A stretch of 64,000 bases of DNA from Chryseosolibacter sp036402075 (GTDB taxonomy: Bacteria > Bacteroidota > Bacteroidia > Cytophagales > Cyclobacteriaceae), in the NCBI GenBank assembly GCA_036402075.1, contig DASWTP010000151.1:4756-68755 (forward strand). Reading direction: 5' to 3'. Position numbers and translations under genes: made by a program. Shown here piece by piece: positions 17,598-26,409 of the stretch. Numbering within the stretch: the stretch's first letter is position 1; each line of letters begins with the position of its first letter. The notes under the pieces were generated by a model. The model was not told where the DNA came from and ran no database searches. It was given only the letters and a program-made list of their open reading frames with translations.

Positions 17598-19049
17598 TTA
17601 TTTATCTTGTGGGTTCTGCGGATTCAATTTTCCATAGGCCTTGTCGAGGTCTACTTTGGCAACCAGTGCGTCATACAATGCCGCATAGTAGTTGATCTGC
17701 GCTTCACGTAAAGCACTTTCAGCTTCTGTCACTTCAAGATTCGATCCGACACCCTGTTCGTACTTGATCTTGGTTACGCGTGCAACGTTTTCCGCCAGTT
17801 GACGGTTGGCAGCCTGCGACTTCAGGGTGTTCACTGCATTCAAGTAACTGATGGCAGATTGCTTCACTTGTAAGTCAATGGCAGCTTTCAGACTGGTAAA
17901 TCCATTCTCGATCTTCTGCATGTTCAATTTTTCCTGTTGCAGGCGATAGTTGCGCTGGAGGCCGCTGAACAACGGTACATTCAAGGTCACGCCAAAAGAC
18001 GAAAACGAGTACCATTTGTCAGGACCAATTCCAAACTCCGGAATTTCCTGAATATTGCTCTCGGTCTTGAACAAACCACCGATGTTAGGTGATTGAGTTG
18101 AATAGCCAAGGTTGGCGAACGCAATAAGGCTCGGCAGCGACTCAGCATACTTGTTTTTGATGTTCAATGCCTGCAGTTTTCGGTTTGATTCAAGAATGCT
18201 ATAGTCAGTGCGTTGCGAGTAGTCCCACTTCTCGGCATAATTGGCGAGCAGATTTTCGTCAATCTGTAATGAAGCGATATCACCCTGAACATCGATGTTT
18301 TGATCCATCGGATAGTTCATCTGGAACTTGAGTAACTGAAGACCGAGTTCCTGCAGGTTGCGGAAGTTATCGCGTTGCGCTTTCAGGTTATTGGCCGTTA
18401 CCTGGATCCGGTCAACATCAATAGCCTCGGCAAACCCATTCTCATTCAAAGCCTTTGTTGTTCGGAGCAATGAATCAACGCGCGCAATGTTTACATCGAA
18501 GAGGGTAACACGGTCCTTGTTGATCAGCACATTGTAATACGCTTTAGTTACCTGTTCAACGATGTTCTCCTTGGTTTGTGCGTTAGTCTTAACAGACAAA
18601 TCGCGATACGCATTCGCGGCCTGAAGTCCGACTAGGTATGAACCGTTAAAAAGGATCTGCGAAATTGTAAGGGAGGCATTGCCGGCAGATTTCAACTGAA
18701 AAAAGTTCTGTAGCGCAACAACATCTCCTGCCTGGATTCCCGGGATCGAGCTCAGGTCAATGAAACCCTGCTGATCAGGATTGTATTGCGAAAAGAACCG
18801 CGGCAACTTCTGGTTGTGTGTAATTCCAACGGATGCATCTATTTGTGGCAATCCGATCCCGCGGGTTTCTTTCACACGCGCATTTGCAATCCGTTCATCG
18901 AGGGTTGCGTTCTTTGCATTGGCATTGTTAGCCAACGCATACTCAACGGCCTGTTCAAGCGTAAAAGATTGTCCATTCTGGTTCTCTTGCGCTAACGTCA
19001 ACGCGCGAGATGCAAGAATGAACGCAACTAGCAGGTATATTTTTCTCAT
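17598..19049 (-). CDS. TolC-family outer membrane efflux channel
   Basis: A 483-residue protein with signal peptide MRKIYLLVAFILASRALTLAQ. It has the TolC-family duplicated layout: SFTLEQAVEYALANNANAKNA at the N-terminus, long helices with VKETRGIGLPQID, a second repeat (FGVTLNVPLFSGLQRNYRLQ) and a final helix with YEQGVGSNLEVTEAESALREAQINYYAALYDALVAKVDL in the usual place. It forms the outer-membrane and periplasmic tunnel of the tripartite pump. It starts 2 bp after the tetR stop. Confidence 0.93.
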   Translation of the reverse strand: MRKIYLLVAFILASRALTLAQENQNGQSFTLEQAVEYALANNANAKNATLDERIANARVKETRGIGLPQIDASVGITHNQKLPRFFSQYNPDQQGFIDLSSIPGIQAGDVVALQNFFQLKSAGNASLTISQILFNGSYLVGLQAANAYRDLSVKTNAQTKENIVEQVTKAYYNVLINKDRVTLFDVNIARVDSLLRTTKALNENGFAEAIDVDRIQVTANNLKAQRDNFRNLQELGLQLLKFQMNYPMDQNIDVQGDIASLQIDENLLANYAEKWDYSQRTDYSILESNRKLQALNIKNKYAESLPSLIAFANLGYSTQSPNIGGLFKTESNIQEIPEFGIGPDKWYSFSSFGVTLNVPLFSGLQRNYRLQQEKLNMQKIENGFTSLKAAIDLQVKQSAISYLNAVNTLKSQAANRQLAENVARVTKIKYEQGVGSNLEVTEAESALREAQINYYAALYDALVAKVDLDKAYGKLNPQNPQDK

Positions 19050-19051
19050 AT

Positions 19052-19690
19052 CTATAGAATTGTTGAAGGTTGGTGATTAGTAACGTCTTTATATTTCTGG
19101 TATAGCTTTCGTCCCTTGTCGGTAACGAGACCATAAACAAAATGGTCGAATATCTGCATCTGCACTTCCGCCAGCCGAAACTGCTCACGCGGAAAAATCT
19201 CTTCATCAAACGCCATCTGCACCAGCTCCAGTCGCACAGCGGCAATTACCTTGGTGTTGATCTCGGGTCTGAAGTAACCTTCCTCAATTCCCTGTTTCAA
19301 ATTGCTTTCGACAGATTGACGTATTGATTTGTTCTTGTGGTTTACCCACTCGCTCCATGCTTTCGGATGGTACTTCTGCAAATCAAACAACAATGACGGA
19401 TTCATGTCCTGCATATTTTGCTTAAGCACCACCGACAGTTTGGCAAGCTCGTCAATGGCATTCTTGGCATTTGCCCGAATAGCAGCGAACTCAGCCGTGT
19501 GTCGCTCCAGGTGATTCTTGCAGGCCATCGTCACGATATCCTCCTTATCTGCAAAATGCTGGTACAGCGTTTTTTTCGAGACCGACAGGTGACGTGCGAT
19601 ATCGTCCATCGATATGCTCCTCACCCCGTACTTTGTGAACAGCTCTTCAGCACCTTTTAAAATCTTGTCTTTCGTCTGGATGTCTTCCAT
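19052..19690 (-). CDS. TetR/AcrR-family repressor of the efflux operon
   Basis: A 212-residue regulator. Residues 7-55 are a TetR helix-turn-helix (DKILKGAEELFTKYGVRSIS, then MDDIARHLSVSKKTLYQHF, ADKEDIVTMA). The C-terminal two thirds is the variable ligand domain, rich in Phe, Leu and Met. It is the first gene of the efflux operon, and a perfect palindrome sits in its promoter, so autorepression released by a pump substrate is the likely control. The predicted transcript start lies only 0-4 nt before the ATG, so the message may be leaderless. Confidence 0.92.
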   Translation of the reverse strand: MEDIQTKDKILKGAEELFTKYGVRSISMDDIARHLSVSKKTLYQHFADKEDIVTMACKNHLERHTAEFAAIRANAKNAIDELAKLSVVLKQNMQDMNPSLLFDLQKYHPKAWSEWVNHKNKSIRQSVESNLKQGIEEGYFRPEINTKVIAAVRLELVQMAFDEEIFPREQFRLAEVQMQIFDHFVYGLVTDKGRKLYQKYKDVTNHQPSTIL

Positions 19691-19696
19691 AGGGCT

Positions 19697-19734
19697 GCAA
19701 AACTATGGAAACTTTTAACATTTCAAAAGTTTCC
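19697..19734 (-). promoter_or_regulatory. Promoter and TetR operator of the efflux operon
   Basis: On the minus strand a TAGTTTTG -7 box (19705 to 19698) and an upstream TTTTG (around 19728-19724) are spaced about 18 nt, a Bacteroidota housekeeping promoter. Between and over them lies a perfect inverted repeat: GGAAACTTTT (19707-19716), an 8-nt spacer, AAAAGTTTCC (19725-19734). A dimeric repressor bound there would block the promoter directly. Confidence 0.85.
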
Positions 19735-19815
19735 AACGTTTCCTTTAACGGCTGCCAACCAGATTGGTTCTCTTAAATCGTAACTTTTTGAGTTAATCTT
19801 TTGTGAAGTGTCCCC

Positions 19816-20205
19816 TCAAATGGTTGAGGTGTCAGAAGCATTCTGCGAAGTGTCTTTCTCCCGATAACACCATTTCTCTTTCATTTTCGCCTTAAAACGC
19901 TCTCGCTCTTCCGGAGTCATGTTTGAGAACTTATTATAGTAGTGTTGCTTCCAGCGCATGGCATTGCCTGATCTGCTCTTTCCATGAAAGCCTCCGAAGA
20001 GAAGTTTGCCTAACAGTAGTAAGCCTAACGCTTCCCAGAACGTGATTTCGCGAAGGTTGAATATGGATGGAATCAGCCAATTCCACAGCAGCATGACGAT
20101 GCCTCCGAAAGCGATGATGAACACCACTCCCATCACCGTCCATTTCAATATTTTTACACCCTTATTCATAACAATATCTTTATAGCTGTATTTATAATTC
20201 GTCAT
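19816..20205 (-). CDS. Small membrane protein co-encoded with the ECF sigma factor
   Basis: A 129-residue protein with two hydrophobic helices: ILKWTVMGVVFIIAFGGIVML, then, after a conserved-looking NWLIPSIF, EALGLLLLGKLLFGGF. A basic, charged C-terminal tail follows (RWKQHYYNKFSNMTPEERER). Starting at ATG 20205 it overlaps the sigma-factor stop by 14 bp; ATG 20169 (MNKGVK) is an alternative. Such proteins sit beside ECF sigma genes in many Bacteroidota. An anti-sigma or accessory role is plausible from position, but no known anti-sigma domain is recognisable. Confidence 0.7.
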   Translation of the reverse strand: MTNYKYSYKDIVMNKGVKILKWTVMGVVFIIAFGGIVMLLWNWLIPSIFNLREITFWEALGLLLLGKLLFGGFHGKSRSGNAMRWKQHYYNKFSNMTPEERERFKAKMKEKWCYREKDTSQNASDTSTI

Positions 20206-20746
20206 AGAGTTTTTGCAGTCGCTTTCGCAGCGCCAGGATTGCATATCGTTTTCTTGAAAGGAGCGTGTTGATCGAGATACCAGTTTCTTCGGCTATCTCG
20301 CGGAAACTCTTCTCTTCTATTTCGTTCTGAATAAAAATAGTTCGCTGATCTTCCGGCAATTCGTCCAGCGCTTCCATAATCTCCTCCCACAACATTTCGC
20401 GGATGTACGAATCCTCGGGTGTGTTGCCCAGGTCAGGGAGAATGTCTGAAAGCGTAATAGGTGACTCATCGTCACTACCGGTCTGAAGACCTAAGTCTGC
20501 CCGTTTCGGACGCGCTGCGTCCCTCCTATAGCGATCAATTATTTTGTTTCGCGCCACCGAAAACAACCATGACGTGACGCGATCAATCGACTCAATGGAA
20601 TCAAAGCCAGCAATAAACTGAACGAAAACGTCCTGCATGATATCCTCAGCCTCCTCTGTTGAAGACACACGGTTGCGAATGAAACTCAGCAACCGCGCCC
20701 TCTCCTTCAGGAATGTTTCTTCTTTTATCTGCATGGCAAGGTCCAT
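20192..20746 (-). CDS. ECF-type RNA polymerase sigma factor
   Basis: A 184-residue sigma-70 family protein. Region 2 is seen around SSTEEAEDIMQDVFVQFI and VTSWLFSVARNKIIDRYRRD; region 4 around LDELPEDQRTIFIQNEIEEK, SFREIAEETGISINTLLSRK, an HTH that recognises -35-type elements. Regions 1 and 3 are absent, as in extracytoplasmic-function sigma factors. The next gene overlaps its end and encodes a membrane protein, the usual arrangement for signal-controlled ECF factors. The trigger is unknown. Confidence 0.92.
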   Translation of the reverse strand: MDLAMQIKEETFLKERARLLSFIRNRVSSTEEAEDIMQDVFVQFIAGFDSIESIDRVTSWLFSVARNKIIDRYRRDAARPKRADLGLQTGSDDESPITLSDILPDLGNTPEDSYIREMLWEEIMEALDELPEDQRTIFIQNEIEEKSFREIAEETGISINTLLSRKRYAILALRKRLQKLYDEL

Positions 20747-20843
20747 ACCTGCTCTGTTTTACCCAGAGACGGCAGCATGGCGTTATTATTTTATAAAACT
20801 TAAAATTTTATGTAAAGTTGAGAACCCGCAGCAGAATTACACC

Positions 20844-21644
20844 ATGGTCCGCGACAAGTTTGTAAGTTTTAGAGACAGTAAGCTTCACTACGGCAAGACC
20901 GGCAGCGGCCCCAAACACTTGTTAATCTTCCACGGATTCGGGCAGGACATGGGTGTGTTCGACTACCTCACGCGGTCGCTGGCACGACACTACACATTTT
21001 ACGTGTTTGACCTCTATTTTCACGGAAAAAGCCATTGGGCACATGGTGAGCAGGTACTGACAAAACAGGAGTGGTCTGACACACTTCGAAAATTTCTCAC
21101 TGAAAACAATATCAACCGATTTTCTGTTGCCGGATTCAGTCTTGGCGGAAAATTCGCGCTCACATCATTGGAATTCTTTCCCGATCGTGTGGATGAAATT
21201 TTTCTCATCGCTCCCGATGGCATTAAGACAAGCGCGTGGTATAGCCTCGCTACGTACCCCGTCCTGCTTCGTAAGTTTTTTAAAAGTATGATCCTCCACC
21301 CGGAACGCTTCATGAGAATCGCGGAGAGCCTGAACAAATCAGGGCTGGTCGATAAAGGCTTAATTCGTTTTGCCGAGTATCAGATGAACAGCGAAGAGAA
21401 ACGTCACCGCGTGTATTACTCGTGGGTTGTGTTCCGCCACCTCAAACCTGACCTGAATACGATTGCAAACGCTGCAAACACCTACGGAATCAAGTTTACT
21501 TTAATTGTGGGCAAATTCGATAAAGTGATCGCGCCCGAAAACATGAAGCCGTTTATCAACCGTCTCAAAAACATCAGATTCGAGATCCTCGACAGCGGGC
21601 ATACTGGGCTGATTAACCAATCGATTGCTTATTTCATCACTTAA
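20844..21644 (+). CDS. Alpha/beta-hydrolase
   Basis: A 266-residue hydrolase. The oxyanion-hole motif is LLIFHGFGQDMG; the nucleophile elbow is VAGFSLGGKFA (G-x-S-x-G, Ser in FSLGG); the acid lies in LIVGKFDKVIAPE; and the catalytic His is in DSGHTGLIN. All triad positions are present. The substrate is unknown. The frame opens at 20637 inside the divergent sigma gene, but ATG 20844 is chosen since homology starts at MVRDKFVSFRDSKLHYGKTG. It shares a divergent upstream region with the sigma-factor gene. Confidence 0.85.
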   Translation: MVRDKFVSFRDSKLHYGKTGSGPKHLLIFHGFGQDMGVFDYLTRSLARHYTFYVFDLYFHGKSHWAHGEQVLTKQEWSDTLRKFLTENNINRFSVAGFSLGGKFALTSLEFFPDRVDEIFLIAPDGIKTSAWYSLATYPVLLRKFFKSMILHPERFMRIAESLNKSGLVDKGLIRFAEYQMNSEEKRHRVYYSWVVFRHLKPDLNTIANAANTYGIKFTLIVGKFDKVIAPENMKPFINRLKNIRFEILDSGHTGLINQSIAYFIT

Positions 21645-21682
21645 AATGATCGCGTTGCTAATCGCAATGGCTGTGACAGTCA

Positions 21683-21714
21683 TTGAACGGATCATTGGAT
21701 CATCGGATCAACGT
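21683..21714. repeat. Octamer array element G (short)
   Basis: Four degenerate 8-bp words in phase: TTGAACGG, ATCATTGG, ATCATCGG, ATCAACGT. They sit 38 bp after the hydrolase stop. No inverted partner is evident. Confidence 0.5.
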
Positions 21715-21766
21715 CTCCCGAGGCACTTTCAGAAATGCCGACCATACCAGCTGAGAAATGCAATTT

Positions 21767-21802
21767 TTTGCAGCGAAAAACCATAAAATGCTAGTATTTT
21801 TG
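21767..21802 (+). promoter_or_regulatory. Promoter of purL
   Basis: TTTG at 21767-21770 and TATTTTTG at 21795-21802 match the Bacteroidota -33 and -7 elements, although the 24-nt spacing is a little long. The purL ATG lies 25 bp downstream. Confidence 0.6.
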
Positions 21803-21827
21803 CAGCTTCAAATCGACCACTGATTCA

Positions 21828-24800
21828 ATGATCTTATTCTTTCGTTCGAAAGCCAACAAACTTTACGCTGTTGGCTCGGTACAGCCATTACAAAAATCAG
21901 ATATTCAAAAGCTTACGTGGCTTTTCAGCGGTGCTGAGCCGATGCAGGAAAGCAGCATCGCAGGTTTTTTTGTAGGTCCTCGCAAAGAAATGGTGACCCC
22001 ATGGAGCACAAACGCAGTGGAGATCACGCAAAATATGGCCATCACGGGCATTCAGCGTATCGAGGAATTTACAATCGTAGATTCTGCTTCTGCCAAACAC
22101 GACAGGATGCTCGAAGTTCTGTACACCAAGCTGGATCAGGACATCTTCACCATTAACCATCAGCCTGAGCCAATCCGGGAAGTGGAGAACATTGCCCTGT
22201 ACAATGAGAAAGAAGGTTTAGCACTGAGTAAGGAGGAAATCGATTATCTCGAAGGCGTTAGCAAACAACTGGGTCGAAAGCTTACCGACAGCGAGGTATT
22301 TGGATTCTCTCAGGTAAACTCCGAGCACTGTCGTCATAAAATTTTCAACGGCACCTTTGTGATCGATGGCAAAGAAAAGGTTCAGACACTGTTTCAGCTG
22401 ATCAAACAAACGGCTAAGGAAAATCCGAACTACCTGATCAGCGCATACAAAGACAACGTTGCTTTCATCAAAGGCCCGGAGATCGAACAATTTGCACCCG
22501 CGCGTCAGGACATTGCCGACTTTTTCAAAACTGAGAAAATAGACTCCGTAATTTCCATTAAAGCGGAAACGCACAACTTTCCTACCACAGTCGAACCGTT
22601 CAACGGTGCCGCGACTGGTTCAGGTGGAGAAATTCGCGACAGGCTTGCAGGTGGAAAAGGATCGCTGCCACTTGCCGGAACAGCGGTATACATTACCTCC
22701 TACCCTCGCCTTGAAAATGGACGAGCGTGGGAGAAAAAATTTGAAGCCCGCAAATGGCTGTACCAAAGCCCTGAAGAAATCCTGATCAAAGCATCCGATG
22801 GCGCTTCTGACTTTGGAAACAAATTCGGTCAGCCACTCATCTGTGGAAGCGTACTCACCTTTGAGCACTTCGAGGCCGACAAGAAATACGGCTTCGACAA
22901 AGTGATCATGCTTGCGGGTGGAGTTGGTTTCGGAAAAGCGCAAGACTCAAAGAAAGATCACCTGAAGCCGGGCGATAAGATTGTGCTGCTGGGTGGCGAC
23001 AACTACCGCATCGGAATGGGTGGTGGAGCCGTGTCTTCCGTTGCTACGGGCGAATACGGCAACGCGATTGAACTCAACGCGATTCAACGCTCAAACCCGG
23101 AGATGCAGAAGCGTGTGATGAACGCCATTCGCGCGATGGTGGAGTCTGACAAAAACCCGATCATCACTATTCACGATCACGGGGCGGGAGGACACCTGAA
23201 CTGTCTTTCAGAATTGCTGGAGGAAACCGGAGGAACTATTCACATTGACAAACTGCCTGTTGGCGATCCGACATTATCCGACAAGGAAATTATCAGCAAC
23301 GAATCGCAGGAACGAATGGGGTTGGCCATCAAAGCAAAAGACCTTGAAACCCTTCAGAAAGTTTCCGAGCGCGAGCGTGCTCCATTCTACGTTGTGGGTG
23401 AATCTACTGGCGATCAGAAATTAACGTTTTCGAAAAACGGAAAAGGCCCGAAGCCTGTCGATTTGCAATTGAATCACCTGTTTGGATCATCTCCGAAAAC
23501 TATTCTTGAAGATTCAAAACAACCGATCGCTTTCAAACCCGTGCAGTATGACGATACCAGGTTTGCTGAATACCTCGACAACGTATTACAACTTGAAGCG
23601 GTAGCGTGTAAAGACTGGCTGACGAATAAAGTTGACCGGTCAGTCACTGGAAAAGTTGTTCACCAGCAAACATGCGGACCGATTCAACTTCCGTTAAATA
23701 ACCTCGGCATCATGGCACTTGATTACAAGAGCAAAAAAGGTGTCGCCACTGCCATTGGCCACGCACCAGGTGCAGCCCTGGTTGATGCAGCCGCGGGAAG
23801 CAAACTCGCCATCGCAGAATCATTGACAAACCTGGTGTGGACTCCGCTAACGTATGGGTTGAAAGGTGTGTCGCTGAGCGCAAACTGGATGTGGCCTGCA
23901 AAGAATAAAGGTGAGAACGCAAGGCTGTATGATGCCGTTGAAGCCGTAAGTGATTTTGCGATCAAGCTGGGAATCAATATCCCAACCGGGAAAGATTCGC
24001 TGTCAATGACACAAAAGTACCCTGGAGGAGAAGTAGTGTATTCGCCAGGAACGGTGATCATCACCGCAGTTGGTGAATCGGAAGATTTCACAAAAACAGT
24101 TTCACCGGTTTTGCAACCGATCAAAGGGTCGAAAATCGTTTACATCAATTTTTCAAAAGATTCTTTCAAATTAGGTGGAAGCAGTTTCGCACAAGTGCTG
24201 AACCTGCTTGGAAACGAAACACCAAGCGTGAAAGACGAAGCGAGCTTTGTGAACGCGTTTACAGTCCTCCAGGAAATGATTCGCAATAATCAAATCCTTG
24301 CCGGTCACGACATTTCCGAAGGCGGCATGATTACCACTCTTCTCGAAATGACGTTTGCCATTCCGAATGTTGGCATGAACATCGACATCTCGAAACTGGG
24401 AGACGATCGCATCAAAGTTCTGTTTGCGGAAAACCCGGGCGTGATACTTCAGGTGGCTGACGAGAGCGTGTTGGGCGCGTTGAAGTCGAAGGATGTATCA
24501 CACGAAATGATCGGAGAAGTTACCCATGACCGGATTATCAATATCAAGTCAGGCAACAAAACCGAAAAACTCAACATCGATACCTTGCGTGACACGTGGT
24601 TCAAAACCTCGTTCCTGCTCGACAGCAAGCAGCGACCACAAGCCCATGCTGAGGCGCGCTTTAAAAATTACAAAAAGCAAGTGCTGGAGTATACCTTCCC
24701 GAAAAATTTCACGGGACAGTTCAGCTCATTGGGCATTGATCCGGATCGCACAAAACCAACCGGTTTAAAAGCTGCGATCATTCGCGAAAAAGGTGTGAAT

Positions 24801-25514
24801 GGCGATCGCGAGATGGCGTACAGTTTATACCTCGCGGGCTTTGATGTGAAGGATGTTCACATGACCGACCTTGTATCCGGACGCGAAGATCTTTCAGATG
24901 TTAACCTGATCGTCTTCGTGGGAGGGTTTTCAAACTCCGATGTGCTGGGGTCTGCAAAGGGCTGGGCCGGTGCATTTCTCTACAATCCAAAAGCAAAAGA
25001 AGCGCTGGACAATTTTTATAAGCGCAAAGATACGTTGAGTCTTGGCGTTTGTAACGGATGTCAGCTCATGATGGAACTTGGCTTGTTGTACCCGGAATGG
25101 AAGGATCATCCAAAAATGCACCACAACAGCTCTGAAAAATTCGAATCAAGTTTTCTTACTATCCAAATTCCGGAAAACGATACGGTGATGTTGAAATCGT
25201 TCAGTGGCTCAACATTGGGTGTGTGGGTCGCACACGGTGAAGGAAGATTTAAATTGCCGGCTGACCAATCGCAATACAAGATAGCGGCACAGTATTTTTA
25301 CAAAGAGTACCCTGGAACACCGGGAGGTTCTGATTTTTCAGTGGCCGCGCTGGCTTCGAAGGACGGACGACACCTGGCAATCATGCCACACATTGAGCGA
25401 TCACTTTTTCCGTGGAACTGGGGATATTACCCAGCAAACCGGAAAAACGATGTAATCTCCCCTTGGATTGAAGCTTTTGTTAACGCGAGAGAGTGGGTAA
25501 AGACGAACTGTTAA
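21828..25514 (+). CDS. purL: Phosphoribosylformylglycinamidine synthase (large, single-chain)
   Basis: A 1228-residue cytosolic enzyme of purine synthesis making FGAM from FGAR, ATP and glutamine. It is the fused form: an N-terminal PurS-like domain, two ATP-grasp-like AIRS halves (SQVNSEHCRHKIFNG, KAETHNFPTTVEPFNGAATG, HDHGAGGHLNCLSELLEE), and a C-terminal class I glutaminase domain with the nucleophile Cys in LGVCNGCQLMMELG, VAHGEGRF, and the MPHIERSLFPW motif of the His-Glu pair. All catalytic motifs are present. It is monocistronic, with its own promoter. Confidence 0.97.
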   Translation: MILFFRSKANKLYAVGSVQPLQKSDIQKLTWLFSGAEPMQESSIAGFFVGPRKEMVTPWSTNAVEITQNMAITGIQRIEEFTIVDSASAKHDRMLEVLYTKLDQDIFTINHQPEPIREVENIALYNEKEGLALSKEEIDYLEGVSKQLGRKLTDSEVFGFSQVNSEHCRHKIFNGTFVIDGKEKVQTLFQLIKQTAKENPNYLISAYKDNVAFIKGPEIEQFAPARQDIADFFKTEKIDSVISIKAETHNFPTTVEPFNGAATGSGGEIRDRLAGGKGSLPLAGTAVYITSYPRLENGRAWEKKFEARKWLYQSPEEILIKASDGASDFGNKFGQPLICGSVLTFEHFEADKKYGFDKVIMLAGGVGFGKAQDSKKDHLKPGDKIVLLGGDNYRIGMGGGAVSSVATGEYGNAIELNAIQRSNPEMQKRVMNAIRAMVESDKNPIITIHDHGAGGHLNCLSELLEETGGTIHIDKLPVGDPTLSDKEIISNESQERMGLAIKAKDLETLQKVSERERAPFYVVGESTGDQKLTFSKNGKGPKPVDLQLNHLFGSSPKTILEDSKQPIAFKPVQYDDTRFAEYLDNVLQLEAVACKDWLTNKVDRSVTGKVVHQQTCGPIQLPLNNLGIMALDYKSKKGVATAIGHAPGAALVDAAAGSKLAIAESLTNLVWTPLTYGLKGVSLSANWMWPAKNKGENARLYDAVEAVSDFAIKLGINIPTGKDSLSMTQKYPGGEVVYSPGTVIITAVGESEDFTKTVSPVLQPIKGSKIVYINFSKDSFKLGGSSFAQVLNLLGNETPSVKDEASFVNAFTVLQEMIRNNQILAGHDISEGGMITTLLEMTFAIPNVGMNIDISKLGDDRIKVLFAENPGVILQVADESVLGALKSKDVSHEMIGEVTHDRIINIKSGNKTEKLNIDTLRDTWFKTSFLLDSKQRPQAHAEARFKNYKKQVLEYTFPKNFTGQFSSLGIDPDRTKPTGLKAAIIREKGVNGDREMAYSLYLAGFDVKDVHMTDLVSGREDLSDVNLIVFVGGFSNSDVLGSAKGWAGAFLYNPKAKEALDNFYKRKDTLSLGVCNGCQLMMELGLLYPEWKDHPKMHHNSSEKFESSFLTIQIPENDTVMLKSFSGSTLGVWVAHGEGRFKLPADQSQYKIAAQYFYKEYPGTPGGSDFSVAALASKDGRHLAIMPHIERSLFPWNWGYYPANRKNDVISPWIEAFVNAREWVKTNC

Positions 25515-25615
25515 GGATGTCGCGAGAGAGGTAGTCAAGCAAAAGGTTTCATCTTCCTTTGTTCCGGTGTAGGAATTGAATTATATTCAAATTCACTTTT
25601 CAATACGGTTGACCT

Positions 25616-26191
25616 ATGAAGAAACTCTGGACGCCTCTCCTTGTCGGTATCTTGTTCATGTCCTGTCTTGGGTATAAAGAACTTCCTGTAGAATACGATT
25701 ACAGCTATAAGGGAAATTTTAAACGATATCGCACATTCGATATCATGAAGCCGGCTGGGATCGTTGACACGACCATGGTCAATGAAACCATTGAGAAGTC
25801 GATTGTTGCACGCATGAAGTTCCTGGGATACAGGCAGGCATCAAACAAGCCACACCTCATCATCGGGTTCAAAATGTTCAACGACAGCCTGAAATTCAAC
25901 GGCTATATTCAACCTGACATTGAGGAGTGGGTGAGAAATCAGAAAGACGACCTGAATTACGATCCTCAGAAATACAACCTTAAAACCGGCACCCTGCTGA
26001 TCCAGTTCTACGACAGGCGGCAAAACCGCTCAATCTGGCAGGGATACGCCACTACGATGTACGGTTCGATCGATTTTAATAACAGCCGCCACCTTAAAAA
26101 CGCTGTAATTTCGATCCTCGACAAATACAGATTCTGGGCAGAAGGATTCCTGGAAGGTGGAAATACGATTGCAGAGGAAAAAGACCTCTAA
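25616..26191 (+). CDS. DUF4136-like lipoprotein
   Basis: A 191-residue protein with a lipoprotein signal (KKLWTPLLVGILFMSC). The mature part has the DUF4136 pattern: YDYSYKGNFKRYRTFDI, then VNETIEKSIVARMKFLGYRQ and KPHLIIGFKMFNDS, and later LIQFYDRRQNRSIWQGYATT. Proteins of this family are uncharacterised periplasmic or outer-membrane lipoproteins. It stands alone between purL and tRNA-Gln. Function unknown. Confidence 0.75.
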   Translation: MKKLWTPLLVGILFMSCLGYKELPVEYDYSYKGNFKRYRTFDIMKPAGIVDTTMVNETIEKSIVARMKFLGYRQASNKPHLIIGFKMFNDSLKFNGYIQPDIEEWVRNQKDDLNYDPQKYNLKTGTLLIQFYDRRQNRSIWQGYATTMYGSIDFNNSRHLKNAVISILDKYRFWAEGFLEGGNTIAEEKDL

Positions 26192-26229
26192 AAATTCGGC
26201 CCGGTTTTACCGTTTTTCAAAAAAACTTC

Positions 26230-26238
26230 TACCTTTGC
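26230..26238 (+). promoter_or_regulatory. -7 box of the tRNA-Gln promoter
   Basis: TACCTTTGC fits TAnnTTTG exactly and lies about 50 bp before the tRNA. The -33 element is only T-rich (around 26205), not a clear TTTG. Confidence 0.6.
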
Positions 26239-26288
26239 AGACCCAAAATTCACGTTTTGGGGCTAATTCGCAAGATTAGTTCTGGTAT

Positions 26289-26361
26289 TGACCTATGGTG
26301 TAACTGGCAACACGCTTGATTTTGATTCAAGAAAGTCCAGGTTCGAGCCCTGGTAGGTCAA
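26289..26361 (+). tRNA. tRNA-Gln (anticodon TTG)
   Basis: A cloverleaf can be drawn: acceptor TGACCTA with TAGGTCA, D-arm GTGTAACTGGCAAC, anticodon stem CTTGA/TCAAG around loop TTTTGAT (anticodon TTG), T-arm CCAGG-TTCGAGC-CCTGG, discriminator A. CCA is not encoded. A terminator follows 5 bp later. Confidence 0.93.
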
Positions 26362-26365
26362 CATA

Positions 26366-26400
26366 TCCCGGTCTTTCACACGGAAGGCCGGGATTAGTTT
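26366..26400 (+). terminator. Terminator between tRNA-Gln and prs
   Basis: CCCGGTCTT pairs with AAGGCCGGG (one G-T pair) over TCACACGG, followed by ATTAGTTTTT. It ends about 10 bp before the prs start, so prs expression must depend on read-through or a promoter within this region. Confidence 0.75.
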
Positions 26401-26409
26401 TTAAAAACT

